A stretch of DNA of 61,554 nucleotides, from NCBI GenBank assembly GCA_016743235.1, contig VRZD01000040.1:1-61554 (forward strand), in the 5' to 3' direction. The number at the start of each line of letters is the position of its first letter. Position 1 is the first letter of the stretch. Below the pieces are notes generated by a model. It was not told where the DNA came from, made no database searches, and saw nothing but the letters and a program-made list of their open reading frames with translations. The stretch comes from Pantanalinema sp. GBBB05. GTDB lineage: Bacteria; Cyanobacteriota; Cyanobacteriia; Leptolyngbyales; Leptolyngbyaceae. The position numbers were made by a program, and so were the translations under genes. Shown in pieces: positions 60,735 to 61,554 of the stretch.

Positions 60735-61007
60735 ATGACCTTATCGGATGCAGATTTGAAATATGAAGTTGTCATCAGGCAAGTATTAGAGGAACTAGAA
60801 AAGCTAGAAATTCAACGAATTTTTCAACGGATCTACAAAGATTATGGCGGCGCAGGATACCTGGATTATTTGTTACGCAATGCTCTATTTATGATTACTA
60901 CTATGATTGATCTGACCGAAAATGGGACAATGGCATTGTTAAGTACGAATATTCCGGCTAATCAACCTTTCGTTAAGCAAGGGGAAATGCCAGGGAAATA
61001 TTTATGA
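60735..61007 (+). CDS. Small hypothetical protein
   Basis: 90 residues from the ATG at 60735; the frame is open from a TTG at 60699, adding 12 residues. It is mostly helical and charged in the first half (DADLKYEVVIRQVLEELEKLEIQRI), with YKDYGGAGYLDYLLRNALFMITTMIDLT in the middle. No family is recognised. It ends in ATGA shared with the next small frame, the usual mark of translational coupling, so the two may form a bicistronic unit. Whether it is a real gene rests mainly on that coupling and on protein-like composition. Confidence 0.55.
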   Translation: MTLSDADLKYEVVIRQVLEELEKLEIQRIFQRIYKDYGGAGYLDYLLRNALFMITTMIDLTENGTMALLSTNIPANQPFVKQGEMPGKYL

Positions 61008-61313
61008 ATGTGCAGACTTTAGATCCTGCAATCACGCTAGCTGAGCATGCTCACCAAATTATTCAGCAAACTGTTAAGAAAATTATGGCTCAGGAAGTGG
61101 CTGTCCTGAAAGATAAAGACCCTGAACCATGGCAGGCAGTTTTTGGAGTCTACTTTGGGCACTGATTTAGGGAAAGTGCTTCCTAGTGTCGATCGAGCGA
61201 TGCAGCAGGATCAAGCCACATTTTGGCAAAACTGGCAACCGTTGCAGCAGCGTTACCTGTCGTTAGAGTTTCGCCAATCCTTGCGATCGCTGTTGACAAC
61301 ACCAACTGCCTGA
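61004..61313 (+). pseudogene. Frameshifted small gene coupled to the preceding one
   Basis: The ATG at 61004 overlaps the previous stop (ATGA). The frame gives 53 residues (MNVQTLDPAITLAEHAHQII...VYFGH) and stops at 61165. One frame over, protein-like sequence continues from about 61150 to a TGA at 61311: GTDLGKVLPSVDRAMQQDQ, WQNWQPLQQRYL, RQSLRSLLTTPTA. The join near TACTTTGGGCACTG would produce about 102 residues. A single-base indel, programmed frameshift or sequencing error all fit. If intact, the first 53 residues alone would be the protein. No family is recognised. Confidence 0.45.
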
Positions 61314-61462
61314 ACGCCAATATCGCCTCTAACCTGCCAAAAGAAAGCCAAAACTAGCACATCTGCCTGCGGGTAAAACGATCGAATAACTGAGTGGCGG
61401 AAGTGGTAGCGGCAAACCTCACCCCTGTAGACCTGTCCGAAATATAAAAGGGTGAGAAAAAA

Positions 61463-61496
61463 GGTGGTAGAACGGAGTTTTTACCGCTCTACCAAC
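61463..61496 (+). promoter_or_regulatory. Hairpin directly before the transposase start codon
   Basis: GGTGGTAGAACGG (61463-61475) pairs with CCGCTCTACCAAC (61484-61496), 13 positions with one mismatch and one G-U pair, loop of 8 bases. The stem ends one base before the ATG at 61498 and includes most of the only purine-rich ribosome-site candidate (ACGGAG). Such stems in insertion sequences block translation of transcripts that read in from outside. Confidence 0.55.
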
Positions 61497-61497
61497 G

Positions 61498-61554
61498 ATG
61501 AAAAATCCACTTCATTATATTCACAAGTACCCTCACCGCACTCAGCAACTGTTG
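61498..61554 (+). mobile_element. Putative transposase N-terminus (cut by window edge)
   Basis: Nineteen codons are open from the ATG at 61498 to the last base: MKNPLHYIHKYPHRTQQLL. This opening resembles the start of cyanobacterial IS5/DDE-type transposases, which begin with a short basic Y-P-R-T..LLG pattern. The gene continues outside the window, so family and completeness cannot be checked. A 7-bp inverted pair CTCACCC (61418-61424) / GGGTGAG (61450-61456) lies upstream; the element's end is probably in 61400-61460 but was not fixed. Confidence 0.4.

Noticed and set aside
1..61554. High count of GCGATCGC octamers as a possible special signal
   Set aside because: This is the HIP1 repeat common across cyanobacterial genomes and is spread evenly through coding DNA; used only as a lineage clue.

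Overview
The window reads as cyanobacterial DNA. The octamer GCGATCGC and its core CGATCG recur throughout, multi-PAS/GAF histidine kinases with cyanobacterial architecture dominate, and there are a CYP110-like P450, an Rcp1-type response regulator, an AvaK/YsnF-type stress protein and a citrate synthase. No rRNA, tRNA or CRISPR array was found. A ParA/ParB pair with palindromic repeats suggests either a large plasmid or chromid, or a par cassette within a chromosome. No replication initiator gene is in view, so this stays open.

Layout. 1-2645: the N-terminus of a PAS protein (minus), a REC-AraC regulator and an MFS exporter. 3165-7466: a giant PAS/GAF/LOV/GGDEF/EAL cyclic-di-GMP protein. 7542-9669: a parABS-like module with three 22-bp palindromes upstream of parA and a fourth over the parB stop codon. 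9670-10490: non-coding DNA with a decayed minus-strand gene and several strong inverted repeats. 10491-14504: a hybrid histidine kinase with an N-terminal ribbon-helix-helix domain. 14493-24651 (minus): a four-gene signalling operon comprising a Ser/Thr kinase-ATPase-histidine kinase, a REC-GAF kinase, an Rcp1-like regulator and a REC-PAS-kinase-REC. 24946-26179 (minus): a GrpB-family protein and a pentapeptide-repeat protein. 26807-31441 (plus): an envelope/general-stress cluster. 31592-32258 (minus): VapBC. 32521-39685 (plus): an RsbR-RsbS-RsbT-RsbX-like stressosome operon feeding two hybrid kinases. 39803-41146: a P450. 41382-44924: a multi-PAS kinase. 44876-47774: an OmpR-type two-component pair divergent from a CpxP/Spy-like periplasmic protein. 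47870-52810: a tight PqqD-like / ATP-grasp / PLP-decarboxylase cluster, then a urea-transporter-M23 fusion. 52826-55832: a class II glutamine amidotransferase, citrate synthase and an SDR. 56063-60292 (minus): another giant hybrid kinase. 60735-61554: small unknown genes, one apparently frameshifted, and the start of a putative transposase.

How the genes work together. About half of the coding DNA is signal transduction. Two designs stand out. One is the stressosome operon, where an RsbT-like switch sits beside a phosphatase and a kinase that each carry their own RsbT-like ATPase domain, suggesting partner switching joined to a phosphorelay. The other is the PqqD/ATP-grasp/decarboxylase unit, which looks like a small amino-acid-derived metabolite or peptide-tailoring pathway with no recognised product. 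These two, with the par palindromes and the RHH-kinase, are the best candidates for undescribed biology.
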